Assembly (NCBI RefSeq): GCF_021917145.1
Contig: NC_061064.1
Span: 2,315,634 to 2,379,633 of the forward strand
Direction: 5' to 3'
Length of the DNA stretch: 64,000 nucleotides
Source: Hypomesus transpacificus
Taxonomy: Eukaryota > Chordata > Actinopteri > Osmeriformes > Osmeridae
Shown in pieces: positions 11,505-23,411 of this stretch. Each line of letters opens with the position of its first letter. Position 1 is the stretch's first letter. Under the pieces are notes generated by a model that was not told the DNA's origin, made no database searches, and was given only the letters and a program-made list of their open reading frames with translations. The position numbers were made by a program, and so were the translations under genes.

Positions 11505-11680
11505 TGGGTCTTCCCTTTGGCACTTGTTTAGTTTTTTCACAATGTATGCTTCATGTTTTGGCTGCTTGCAATGTTTGGGACTACCTCGTTGTTACGATCA
11601 GTGACCTATGCTCTTTTGTAAAGCTCTCTCTTGGAAGTCGCTTTGGATAAAAGCGTCTGCTAAATGCATAAATGTAAACG
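11505..11680 (+). mobile_element. LINE/SINE-tail repeat insertion
   Basis: It starts near tgggtcttccctttggcac and ends in ggataaaagcgtctgctaaa plus tgcataaatgtaaa. It interrupts the alignment of the two 4.1-kb duplicates: copy 2 reads straight from gctagtgcatctta to tatctctgacatg (16280-16300). It therefore inserted after the duplication or was lost from copy 2. Confidence 0.65.
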
Positions 11681-11904
11681 TATATATCTCTGACATGTTA
11701 AGAGAGGGTTTTACATTGAAATGTGTCAATGTTGTAGTCATCTTGTAGTGCCTAAGAGTGATATGTAATAGAGCACTGGTGTTGTATTGGTGCTGACAAC
11801 AGGCATGTGGATGTGGAAAGAAAGCCAGCCTTACAAAGGCTTTCCAAACCTCCGACCTGCAATCTGATGGTGTACTAGTCCACTGACGTGAGAAAATTAG
11901 TGTG

Positions 11905-12074
<170 letters not shown>

Positions 12075-12121
12075 GAACAGATTACTCAGCACCAGGGAAC
12101 TGGGTTTAAATCTCAGTATGA

Positions 12122-12640
12122 AATGTTTTGAGCATGGGAGTCAGGGATGGAGCAGATAACTAAATACTTAAAGGTTGGTGATGTGGCACTCCCAAGAAGT
12201 TTATTTATAAAACTGAATTTAATTCATAATGCTTTTAATGATATCAGACCACCACAAAAAAAACATGCCTATAGTAACAAAAAACAAACCTCCCCTAGTA
12301 CAACATTTAAATATTCAGATATTGTACTGTGACTATGCACGGTCAGATGTATTTATGTGTGTTTTACATTGTATAAGTTATATAATATGAGAAGCGAGAG
12401 TTTACATGATGAACTATTTGTGTACATTTTGTAAGGAGATCCAATAAATTTATTTTCAAAACAAAATGTCCCAATCATCAAGCAGTAAATGCTTTAGAAA
12501 AACTTGTATATATTGTATAGATTTGTGTAGTTAACTGGCTACAAATTATCTTGCAAATTCATGAATAAAAAAAAAAGTTTTATTATTTGTGTGTACTGGT
12601 CCAGGGTGGTTGGACACCTCAATAGGAGTTCAAACTGGTC
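12122..12640 (+). repeat. OR 3' flank repeat, copy 3 (gene absent)
   Basis: It matches the downstream flanks of the inverted ORs (470-880 and 5985-6260) from gagcatgggagtcagg through tttataaaactgaatttaat to ggtccagg-ggttgga. No OR of that type lies before it: the preceding DNA is the GT tract and the end of the 4.1-kb unit. It therefore looks like the leftover flank of a deleted or rearranged OR. Confidence 0.6.
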
Positions 12641-13174
12641 AATTCTAGAGGGGCAGTTCCCCCCAACACTACCCTTCAACATATTACTACTTTATTAAAA
12701 ATATACACAGCTTAACATTACCATCATCCATCATTTTCTTTCCAAACAAGTTTCTAAACAGACATAACTGTCTGTTTCTGCAGAAAGCTATGTCTGCAGA
12801 AAGTTTAAATCATGGCTTCTTTCAGGTTTATTAGCAGCTTATTGATGAAGATAACAGAGTTCAGGACAGGTTTCTGGAACTTGTCAGCCACAGTGATTTG
12901 CAACAATATCATCCACACAATTGAATAAATAGGTTCAACAGTGTACAACATGGCGTGTCTGCTAATAAAATCAATGTCTGACTTTCATGACCAAAAACGT
13001 CTCAAATTCAAGACTTTCATATTATTGATGCAACACTGACATCTGCTGGGCATGATAAAAAGACAGAATACAGAATGAATCTGATCCTTAAATGGGTAAG
13101 AGTAAGTTAGCCAGGTTAGGTTGTGCTGTTAGGTCAATAAGGAACGTGTTGGGGGTTAACCTGTCGTGTCACAG

Positions 13175-14551
13175 TCAGGAGAGGGTGTTGAGAGTTCTGA
13201 AGCTCTTCGGTGTGACAGTTCTGAGTCTGCACAAGGATCTCCTGACAGCATCTCTCAGCTCTTTGTTCCTCAGGCTGTAGATGATGGGGTTCAGTAAAGG
13301 CGTCATAGCTGAGTAACTCATGGCCACAATCATTCGCACCTACAACATCAACACAGGTGTTAATATGCAGCCTGGAAATAAACACAAAAAAAACCTCACA
13401 CCTCAAGCCAATCCTGTCGGCCAGGGGCTGTTTACGTGCAGACAAGAGGCCCGACTGGAAAAAATAGTCACCCACCTCTGGTGACAAGTTTCCCACGCGG
13501 TAGGAGATGTAGACGAAGAAGGCTGTTATGTAGGAGAGGAGCACCACCGTCAGGTGAGCAGCACAGGTGGTGAATGCCTTCCATCGCTGAGCCGCCGCCA
13601 TCTTGGCAACAGCCACCCCAATCATGACGTAAGACGCGAGGATGAGCACCGCAGTTCCGATCAGAGCCACCAGGGCCGAACTCAGAGACACCAGGCTGTC
13701 CATACTCGTGTTCCCGCACACCAGCACCCGGACGGACGACGGGTCACACCACAAGTGGAACACCACGTTGGGACCGCAGTAGAACCGCTGGGTCGCCATG
13801 GTCACTGCGGGGAGGGTGCAGCCGGCAGCGAACGTCCACGCCCCGAGGACGAGGAGGACGCGCACGGTGCCCGTCATGGTGGCGGTGTAGCGCAGGGGGT
13901 CGCAGATCGCCACGTAGCGGTCGTACGCCATGACGGTCAGCAGACCGCGGCCGGTTACCCCCATCTGGATGTAGAAGTACATCTGCAGGAAGCAGGCTGG
14001 GACGGAGGTGGTTTTGTTTTCAGTCAGGAACCCCGACAGCAAGCTGGGAAAGGTTACTGAGGCGTAGACTATGTCCACGAAAGACAGGTTGTGCAGGAAG
14101 AAGTACATGGGGGAGTTGAGTTTAGGGTCGGTCCGCACCTAGGAAGACGGGACAGAAATTAAGATGTGTACCACACGAGGACACGTAATATTCGACCAAG
14201 ATGCCCTGGATTAATGTCGACATCAAAACAGTATGCATACTGTAAATACATTATTTTCCCCTTTCCATAAATAATTCAAGGCAGAAAACACTGTTTAGAT
14301 AGCGAATACAGACTAAAGTAAAAACAGACAAAAATGATAATGTCAAACATGTCTCCGTCAAAGCTTCTTAGCAATATCTTGTTCATAAATATCATCTTCT
14401 GTGTGCATACCAGGAAGATGATCATGCTGTTGCCTCCAAGGATGATGATATAGGCCACCAGAAAGATGACAAACAGGGCGGTCTGTATGTCTCCCAGACT
14501 GTCCAGACCTTGGATGATGAAGTAAGCGACCGGGACCTGGGTGCTGTTCAT
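13175..14551 (-). CDS. Odorant receptor with three coding exons
   Basis: Intact odorant receptor GPCR of 322 residues, paralogue of 8391-9773. Exons are 14411-14551, 13476-14138 and 13175-13339. Introns are phase 0 (272 and 136 bp) at exactly the same codons as in the paralogue. It keeps [44 protein letters not shown] and [17 protein letters not shown]. The stop comes two codons earlier than in the paralogue (ending NTLS against NTLSCL). Intron 2 happens to be open in the frame entering it, but its 136-bp length would shift TM7, so splicing is needed for a whole receptor. Substitutions fall mainly in TM2 and TM6-TM7. Confidence 0.9.
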
Positions 14552-15768
14552 GCCTCCAGGATCACACAGGAAGGAAGAAGAAAGCAAAGTGAGTAAGTGT
14601 TTGTGGTTTGTGTGTGAATGAGAACTGAGCAAAATGAAATGTCTTCCTTGGCAGTGTGCTGTATGCTCTCAGTGAGAGCTCAGATGCTGTGTCTCAGGGA
14701 CGCACATTTAAAGGGAAGTCAGGTAGCTATTGGTCTTTGTAGACCAACCCATTTTTTTGCAGTGGATGTTGTTGAGTTCGTAATGACGTATTACAAATGA
14801 ACTCCGGCTGGATTTACACTATCACACATGATAATTATGAAAACCTGAATCTAGTTCAATTGTGTTTTGGGATTGGTGTTGTGATGATATGTGTGTTTGT
14901 ACACGAGTGAATGATATCATTTTAATATTTTGAGCCTGGTTAAGCAAACATGTCACATTGTAAAACATTTTAAAAACAGGTGTGATGGAGAGAGACAGAT
15001 CAACAGACAGAGACACAAGAGTGAGTTAACAAACTGACAGATGTGAGACTATGGGGTGGTGGTGGTTCTGGCTCATCATATTAGAGCTGAGGTAATCGGT
15101 GGACTTCCCAGCGGTCTGACTCTGTCCAGCACACTGACAGAGTCAGCAGAAACTCAGAGGAATCCTCAAGGTCAAGTTTCTCCCTTCAAGAGTGTCTGAA
15201 TGACTAAAAACCCTTTTTCAATAAAGGTGCAAAAATGAAGAGCACTTACAGGGCCAACGACTTCTCAAAGCCACCATGGTATGATTTATCATGAACTTCA
15301 TCAAATGTGCTGGACAGCCACTTGGACAGCATCCAGAGGCAGCTGTTGTCTTTGAGAAGAGCAGGCACCGGGCTTCAATAGAGCACATATGAACCTCTAT
15401 AGACCTCAGTAGGCCTCAAATGCATTTTACTGCTAATTGGGAAAGGTTAGAGGGACAGTGAGGTGGAGGCGAGCTCATTAGGATGACTCAATATTTATTC
15501 TAAGTGTTTGTGGATGTGTGTGTTTGCGGATGTGTGTGTTTGTGGATGTGTGTGTGTGTGTGTGTTTGCGGATGTGTGTGTGTGCGTGTGTGCTAGACAG
15601 GTCATGAGCAGCCTATGATCTCTAATGGGTTTTTAATTAGGCAGTAAAGAGTGTTTATGTTGAAACTGTCCTATTAACCTATCACTTCAGAGACTGCAAG
15701 CTGGATCCCTGAGGTGTTCCTCTCACATTATGAGCAATTAGGCCCAACACCTACAGCACTATCAACAG

Positions 15769-15769
15769 A

Positions 15770-15846
<77 letters not shown>
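15769..15846. repeat. CA microsatellite
   Basis: Nearly 78 bp of pure ac repeats in copy 2 of the 4.1-kb duplication. Copy 1 has no such tract at the same place. Confidence 0.95.
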
Positions 15847-15849
<3 letters not shown>

Positions 15850-16371
15850 AACCCATGCTTGTATGGCACAGACATAACCCAGTCAGAAACACACATACTC
15901 ATGTGGAAACACACCACTTTGTGACTGTGTGACCCCGCTATAAGGCATGTTCGGAAACGCTTTGTCAACCACACTGCATGTTAAAAATGTTACAGCAGTT
16001 TAGGCTAGTCCTTTCTGTGAGGTGTGTTATTGTGGAAAAGGTTGTAAGTAGGATGTTTGTTGGGCCCAAACAAACTTACCCTTAGGACTCATTATGAACT
16101 CCACCCACCCCTCCACACAAACACACACACTTAAACTCTAATTAGTAAAGTAGTGAAAGTTAAACAGTCCTATTACACATCTTCAGGGAGAAACTGTTGA
16201 TGCATTTGGAGGCTTGTTAGATCTCTACAGGAAGATAATAACAACACAGTTAAATAAAAACAGTACTAATCAACTGTTGCTAGTGCATCTTATATCTCTG
16301 ACATGTTAAGAGAGGGTTTTACAATGAAATGTGTCAATGTTGTAGTCGTCTTGTAGTGCCTAAGGGTGATA

Positions 16372-16671
16372 TGGCTGCGGTACTTCACGCCACAAAAACA
16401 GTTTTTTCCCTTCCGCTGTTGGCCTCTTCAACAAGGCCAAGGGTTATTTATATTTACAGGACAACTTATATTTAATTTTATTGTGCATTTTGTTTCATTC
16501 TAATTCCACTCAGTACGGCTAGTTTATGTACCCTATGTACCCTTAGTATAGATAGTCCACATATTTAAATTTTAAGTTCCTATATGTTAATTGTATGCAC
16601 CTTCCTGCCAAAGTAAATTCCTTGTCTGTGCAAACTTTCATGGAGAATAAATCCCTTTCTGATTCTGATGT
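16372..16671 (+). mobile_element. LINE 3' end (non-LTR retrotransposon)
   Basis: The plus strand reads RYFTPQKQFFPSAVGLFNKA at its left end, the typical FFP-x-A-V-x-L-N carboxyl end of a reverse-transcriptase ORF2. About 200 bp of 3'UTR follow, ending in gaataaatccctttctgattctgatg, with the short TCTGAT terminal repeat of several fish LINE families. It interrupts the 4.1-kb duplicate (copy 1 is uninterrupted near 11770). A relative lies inverted at 44158-44310. It is truncated at the 5' side, as most LINE copies are. Confidence 0.75.
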
Positions 16672-17401
16672 AATAGAGCACTGGTGTTGTAATGGTGCAG
16701 ACAACAGGCATGTGGATGTGGAAAGAAAGCCAGCCTTATAAACACTTTACAAACCTCCAACCCGCAATCTGATAGTGTAGTAGTCCACTTTGTGAAAGAT
16801 GGACATGAGGATTAGTGTGACTGTGTGTGTGTGTGTGTTTGTGTGTGTTTGTGTGTGTGGAACAGATTACTCAGCACCAGGGAACTGGGTTTAAATCTCA
16901 GTCGTTCAATTGCTTTTTCAATTCATTCTCAGAGACAGAACTAATGATGTGAAGAGGGCATTGGATTGCTTCATGTCCTCAGAATCCTGCAAGGTCGGAA
17001 TACTTGTATTTAATTATATTCTTCCACAGTGATGCCCAAACCCTGTTAAAAGTGTAACAAATAAAATAATAAAACTTTTTTGTAAGTATGAAATATTGAA
17101 TTACATTTATTGGTGTGGCACATACGCAACATACATTTTGGATGCGTTTTAGATGTGTTACAAGACAAATGGTTAACACAAGGCCGATCAATCTTATGCA
17201 CGGCCCAGTTGTTCGCTGTGTTAGTGCACGTGAGCACTAACAGACGAGCTCCCTGCTGCAGTGCCGTGGTTCTCATGCTGTGGGCTTGCAGAGCTCAGGA
17301 GTTCCCTAAAAAGTACACTTGTTCAACGACACAGTCCAGTGGAGATGATTACATAACTCTATAAAATGACAAAGAGCAGTACAAAACCTATAAAACATGA
17401 C

Positions 17402-17575
17402 AAACTGCTCTCGTGACACTTTAAATGTGATTGTGTGTGTGATTGTGTGTGTCATTACACTTCAAATGTGATTGTGTGTGTGAGATTGTGTGTGTCATAA
17501 CACTTCAAATGTGATTGTGTGTGTGTGATTGTGTGTGTGATTACACTTTAAATGTGATTGTGTGTGAGTGTTTGG
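17402..17575. repeat. GT-rich minisatellite
   Basis: Three to four imperfect units of about 50 bp, each with acactt(c/t)aaatgtgattgtgtgtgtgat. Confidence 0.8.
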
Positions 17576-17768
17576 GGGGGAGTGGTTCAACTATCGTTGT
17601 GGAACCAAAGTCCCCTGGTGAATAGTAAGCTATTAGTTATTAGCTATCAGTAAGACATTTTTTGGAGATTTTTTCTTTCTCCTCAGAAGTTCAGGATTTT
17701 TTTGTGGGGGACTTTGTTGTGAGTCTCCACAAGAATATCAATACAAACATGTGTGTTTATTGGGATTG

Positions 17769-17971
17769 TGTGTGAAATTGTACTGTACTGTGTAGTGTAC
17801 TGTACTGTGTAGTGTACTGTACTGGGTAGTGTAGTGTACTGTGTAGTGTAGTGTAGTGTAGTGTAGTGTAGTGTAGTGTAGTGTAGTGTACTGTACTGTA
17901 CTGTACTGTACTGTACTGTACTGTACTGTACTGTACTGTACTGTGTAGTGTACTGTGTAGTGTACTGTACT
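17769..17971. repeat. GTACT/GTAGT pentanucleotide repeat
   Basis: Pentamers gtact and gtagt in blocks, with a run of pure gtagt (about 17841-17888) next to a run of pure gtact (about 17890-17942). It lies in or near the chrna10 3'UTR. Confidence 0.9.
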
Positions 17972-18233
17972 TGTGCATATATGGCCAGAAGGATCGTTTT
18001 GGCTCTATTTCACAGGTCATCAAAGTCCTCTCACTGGTCACAAAATTCAAATTGCTCCGTAACCATGACTGCCTTTGGTCGGCAGAGTTTACGGAAAAGG
18101 TTGTGGCGTTGTCCTTATGCACAGACCTGGGATCAGATCATGCAGATCCTAGTCCCGGCCTCAGAGCCTGGGGATGACCCGATATCTGACCCTGGGTCAG
18201 CGGTTAAGGGCAACTACGCCTGCTCCCTCACCC

Positions 18234-21200
18234 TCAGATTGCCTTTCCCATGATGAGCAGGCTCATGAGGAAGACCATGATGAAGAAGAGCCACATGAAC
18301 ATGCGGTCCAGCACCTTGGACACCTTCCTCCACTCTCCGATGCGTCTCTGCGTGGCCCGCTGGTCGTGGTAGCAGTTGGCGATGTACTCCACGTTCCTGC
18401 GCAAGGCGGGGTGCTGACACACACACTGGGCCATCAGCACCACATCCCTCCTCCTGTCCCCAGACACCCCACACCCTGCAGCATCCCTCCCTCTCTCTGG
18501 ACCACAGGAAACTCCCCTCCAGCCTCCACCTCCTCCCCCTCTCCCACCTCCTCCCCCAGCCCCCTCCTCCTCACCATGGTCTATACTCACAAACAAGTCC
18601 TCTCTCCAGTCGCTGTAGCCTGAATGGGGGAGAGTCCCTTTCTCGCCCCTCTGCCTCAACCCCTCTTTCTCATCCTGTGTCTTCAGCCCTTCCCCTCCCC
18701 CCTCCTCCTCCCCTCCTCTTCCCCCCTGCCCCCCCCAGGCCTGCCCGTTGATGTCCCAGCTGGTTCCCCTGGGCGGAGCGGGGTCGGGCGGGGGCGCGCC
18801 CTCCGTCTCGGCCCGCTTCCTGGGCACGGTGCTCAGGCAGTTCTCTCCCACCTCGTAGACGAAGCAGATCCGCGCCAGGTGGTGGAGGATGAAGCGGCGC
18901 GCCCACTCCGGCACGGGCCGGGCCTCCGGGCCACAGTGGTGGATGTTCATGATGAAGATGGTGAGCGCTGTGGAGGCCGTGATCATGGTCATGGTGGCAA
19001 TGTAGTACTTTCCTGAGGAGGAGGGGGGGGAGGAGGGGGTGGAAGAGGAGGGGGAGGAAGAGGAGGAGGGGGAGGATGAGGAGGGGACAGGGGGGCAGAA
19101 ATCATAGGATCTTTGAAACCAACTGAAAGACTGTGTGTAAACTTGAACAAACAAGCTTCGCCTGCTCCTGAGAGAAGACAGGGTATTGGTTGTTGGAGTC
19201 GTGATTGCGGCACAGTAAATCAAGCAGACAGGTGTTATCGATCAGCTGGTCTCCTCACTATCACATCACCATTATCCCTCAACACAGGATTTACAGTTGG
19301 GCTCGACGCCATACACGCACAAACAGCGACAGCAGATGGACTCTGCCATCCACATATGAGTTTCTGTTTGACATAATACCAAGCCTCCTGTATGATGCCT
19401 CGCTGTTATTTACTGGGAATGTATTTCACTGTTTATTCAATATTTATAAAGCCTTGAAGCCTTTTGCATAGTGGATAGAAATCTGTTGTGTGGCCTGGCT
19501 GTGCAACAGTGATACAGCAGGAGTCCTATGGTGCTGGAGATGCTGTGCTGAGTAAGGCTTATAAAATATTTACACATCGACTGCCTTCAACTGGAGGGAG
19601 GAGAGAGAGATGTTCAGGGTTCCCAGGGGAGCCCTTGCCTGCCAATCTCACTTAGTGTTGAAGCTGAAGACTTTCAAATGGCCAAATGAAAGAACACGAC
19701 CTTCACGGCCGGAAACCTTTACTAAGTCAGGCCTTGTGGACCTCCACACCTGTCACCTGTCCTGAGGCCTGGTCACACCTGTCACCTGTCCTGAAGCCTG
19801 GTCACATCTGTCACCTGTCCTGAAGCCTGGTCACACCTGTCACCTGTCCTGAAGCCTGGTCACACCTGTCACCTGTCCTGAAGCCTGGTCACACCCAGCC
19901 CCACTAACCCAGCCTGGCTACCATCACCCCACTCCACCCCCCCTCACCTATGAGCGGGACGCTCTCCGAGGGGGGCATGCTCTCGGCCACCAGCAGCTGG
20001 AACACGGTGAGTGCCAGCAGCACGGTAACACCCAGGGACACCTTCTCCCCGGAGTCGGCCGGAAGGTAGAAGCCCAGCGGGGCCAGGAAGGAGATCATCA
20101 TGCAGGGGATCAGCAGGTTGAAGATGTAGAAGGAGGCACGTCTCTTCAGGTGCAGTGTGTAGGTGATGTCAGGGTAGGGATCGGAGCAGCATCCGTATAG
20201 GATCACATTCTTCTTTGCCGGCATGCCCAGAACCTGCAGGGGGGGGGGGGGGGGGGGGAGGAGGTCAGGACATCCAGGGATGAAGGGAGGTGTCCAAGAG
20301 AGTTCTTCAAATCTGTGAGAGCCATACCCTGAAGGTTCGATTTCCGGCCGTGTAAAATGACATTGTGTCCTTGGGCAAGGCACTTCACCTTACTTGCCTC
20401 AGGGGGAATGTCCCTGTACTTACTGTAAGTCGCTCTGGATAAGAGCGTTTGCTAAATGACTAAATGTATATGTGTGAGCTATACCCATCTCATAATACAA
20501 AGTTTGACTATCTTTCCAACGACCCAGAGACGACCTCTGACCTCCCACTCCACGTTGGGGACAAAGTCGGCCAGGTCGGCGCTGTCCAGGGCGTTGACCA
20601 GGTCCATCTGGTTGCCGTTGTGCGTCCAGGAGCCGAAGGTGAGCCGGCACTGCTGGGAGTCGAAGGGGAAGAAGGACACGTCCACTGAGCAGGAACTCTT
20701 ACTGATGGCCGGCTGATCCCACATGACCTGGCCCTCACTGCTGATCACCACGTTGGTCTCCATGGAGCTGGAGAACTGGTCATCGGCACTGAGGAGGGGG
20801 AAAGGAGGGTGGGCGGGGTGGGCGTAGGGGAACGGGGGGGTGGGGGTACAGAGAGGGAGGGAGGGACGGAGGGAGGATGTTGAGCGGAAACCATGACAGC
20901 GACATGAGAAACAGAGAGGAGTGGGGCAGACAGCTTCATCAACTTTTCCGGGAAACCTAATTGAGAAGAGAATGTTGAGAAGTGGCAGAGAGCAGACTTA
21001 TTAGCAGACCCAGTCACAACACTACAGTAGACCCCATGACTGATGGAGATTTAGTGACGAGCAACCAGAGCGCACCCCCGGTTGCCTGGGCAACCCCTGG
21101 GAGACCCCCGCCCCCCCCCCCCCCTTCTCCTGGGAGTGTCCAGCTGTTACCATGGAAACAAACACGGAAGAAGTTGAGGATGAGGAGGAAGATGATGCAA

Positions 21201-22858
21201 ATATCCAACCAGTGCAGGAAGACATGATGAATCCCAATAGCAGCCAGACCTACCTGTTGTATAGGACTATATCAGGCCTCCAGACATAACTACTAGGTAT
21301 GCGGATGGTATCGAGTCCATCATAGTCCTCCTTCTTCCACTTCAGGTAGGCGTCTGTCCACACCTGACGGATCCACAGGTAGGTGGTCAGGATCTGGTTC
21401 CTCTCATCCTGCCACCCCACAAACACAGGAAGACACGTTTGCATCATTGATTAGTACTTGATACTTTAAGTTTAGAAAGGTTGTAAAATGGTTGAAAAAT
21501 ACTTTTGAAAAAAACATTTTGAAAAGAAAGTTTGGAAAGGTTGAATACATTATTTAGAAACAAAGTGAATGTGGAAAGTTTTAAATTTTCTTTCGAAAGG
21601 TTGAAAAAAATATCGTTTTTAAAGGTTGATTAAATATTCTCCAAAAACATTTACGAAAAAAAGTTTACAAAAAAAGTAAAAAAAAAAAATTGGGATCATG
21701 TAATAAAATACAAAAATATATTTCGTTGTTACCATGTCGATGATCTGCGAGAGAGTGATCTGCAGGGTGACATTGATGATGTGGTCCGTATCTTCCACCG
21801 GGCGGAGAGCGTTAGTGTAGTTAGAAAACAGATCAGTCAACAGCTTCTGAGCATATCTCCCGTGAGCACCCAAACAAACTGCCAGGGAGAGAGGAGAGAA
21901 AGAGAGAAAGAGATTAGAGTGAAGAGAGATAAATACACAGATAGATGGAGAAAGAGTAGAGAGAGAAATAGAGACCGATAAAAATAAAAATACATTTGGC
22001 AACACATAAATCACCCCTTCTCTTATCATACACAAAGTTTGTCTCCATTCAACAGTTCCAGCTCCAGAATTTGACCTGCACTCGAAATTCCCGACAGAAA
22101 GACAAAATAAAAACACATTGTCCCAGCTCAATTAACCTAAAAGTCACCTTGAACTGTTAACTAATCAGACAACGTCCTCTCTGAGAAGTAAATCCCCCGG
22201 TGAGATCCACACGCCTCTCAGTCTCCTTCGTCTCCGCGAGAATACAAACATATCCTTGTTGCCTCGGAAAGATTCGATCGAATTTACCGTTTATTTTTTC
22301 GATAACGGTAATCTTAATTTGCGTTCTAGTTTCGTCTCTAGACGTGGGTTAAAGTGAGGGAGGTAGACTGGGACTGACGGATAGAGGTGAGGTAGAGTTG
22401 GTGCGGGAGGGAGGGAGGGCTAGGAGTGACTGCAGAGAGACTAGCAGAGCAGTAGAGGGACAGGCAGCTGAAGGTAATTATCAAACGCACAGAAGAGAGA
22501 GACAAGGGAGCTAGCAGAGGGAGGACAGTGAGAGAAAGAGAGCGATAAGATAAAAGGTAATTAGGAACAGTGAAGGAGATGGAAAGCCTTAGGTCTACAG
22601 AACTTTGTTTCAACCCAACTAGCAGCTCACATGTACAATTGCTGTTAAGAACATGAAGAGAGTGAGGGTGTTTACCTTCCCGTTCCGGGGCCTAGCGTAT
22701 TGTGTATCAGGTCTACTTTATGACTCTGTCACCCGCCTGCTCTGTGGGCTGATAAAAACAGTAGCATCCCTTTTAGCACGTCGGCCTAGACACACCGAGG
22801 CATTAGACCAAAAGATTTACACCTGCACATATAAAACTGACAAACGACAGCCCTTAAA

Positions 22859-22891
<33 letters not shown>

Positions 22892-23380
22892 TGTGTGTGC
22901 GTGCGTGCGTGTGTGACTGTGAGAGTGTGTGTGTGAGTGTGCGTGTCAGTCAGTGCACGCCCAACCGATTCTCCTCCTCCAAATCCAGTGTGCCACAGCC
23001 ATCAAGCTGCTATCCAGCCGTGACTCTGAACCCTGTTCTTCAACCCCACACTCTGCCTGAGAGCTGCTGTTCTTCAACCCCACACTCTGCCTGAGAGCTG
23101 CTGTTCTTCAACCCCACACTCTGCCTGAGAGCTGCTGTTCTTCAACCCCACACTCTGCCTGAGAGCTGCTGTTCTTCAACCCCACACTCTGCCCGAGAGC
23201 TACTTCCCTCGTGTTGTTTAGAGTGTTTGAAGGGGCATGAAGGTGTGTGTAGTCAGCGTTTTCCCCCTCAGCATTCATTAATCTGGAGGAGAGGCCTGGC
23301 TGTTGGGCCTGGAGGGGCCTGAAGACGCCAGCTGGCTCTTACTGACCCCCCCCCCCCCTCGCTGCCCCCCCCCCCGCTCG

Positions 23381-23411
<31 letters not shown>

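Larger units (their letters stand above)
12786..16901. repeat. 4.1-kb tandem duplication, copy 2
   Basis: Second copy of 7979-12116. It holds the three-exon OR at 13175-14551. It has a LINE 3' end (16372-16671) and a long CA tract (15769-15846) that copy 1 lacks. Confidence 0.85.
16902..18233. other. Spacer between OR cluster and chrna10
   Basis: No gene seen. It holds a GTGTGATT-type tandem repeat (17402-17575) and a gtact/gtagt repeat (17769-17971), and then the likely 3'UTR of chrna10 on the minus strand immediately before its stop at 18234. Confidence 0.5.

Noticed and set aside
13134-14138. Unspliced reading of the three-exon OR through intron 2
   Set aside because: The intron is open by chance in this copy, but its length breaks the TM7 frame and the paralogue has stops there. 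The spliced form restores a normal OR.
17046-17364. Overlapping open frames upstream of chrna10's 3' side
   Set aside because: No recognisable motif, no splice context and no conserved repeat. Treated as chance.
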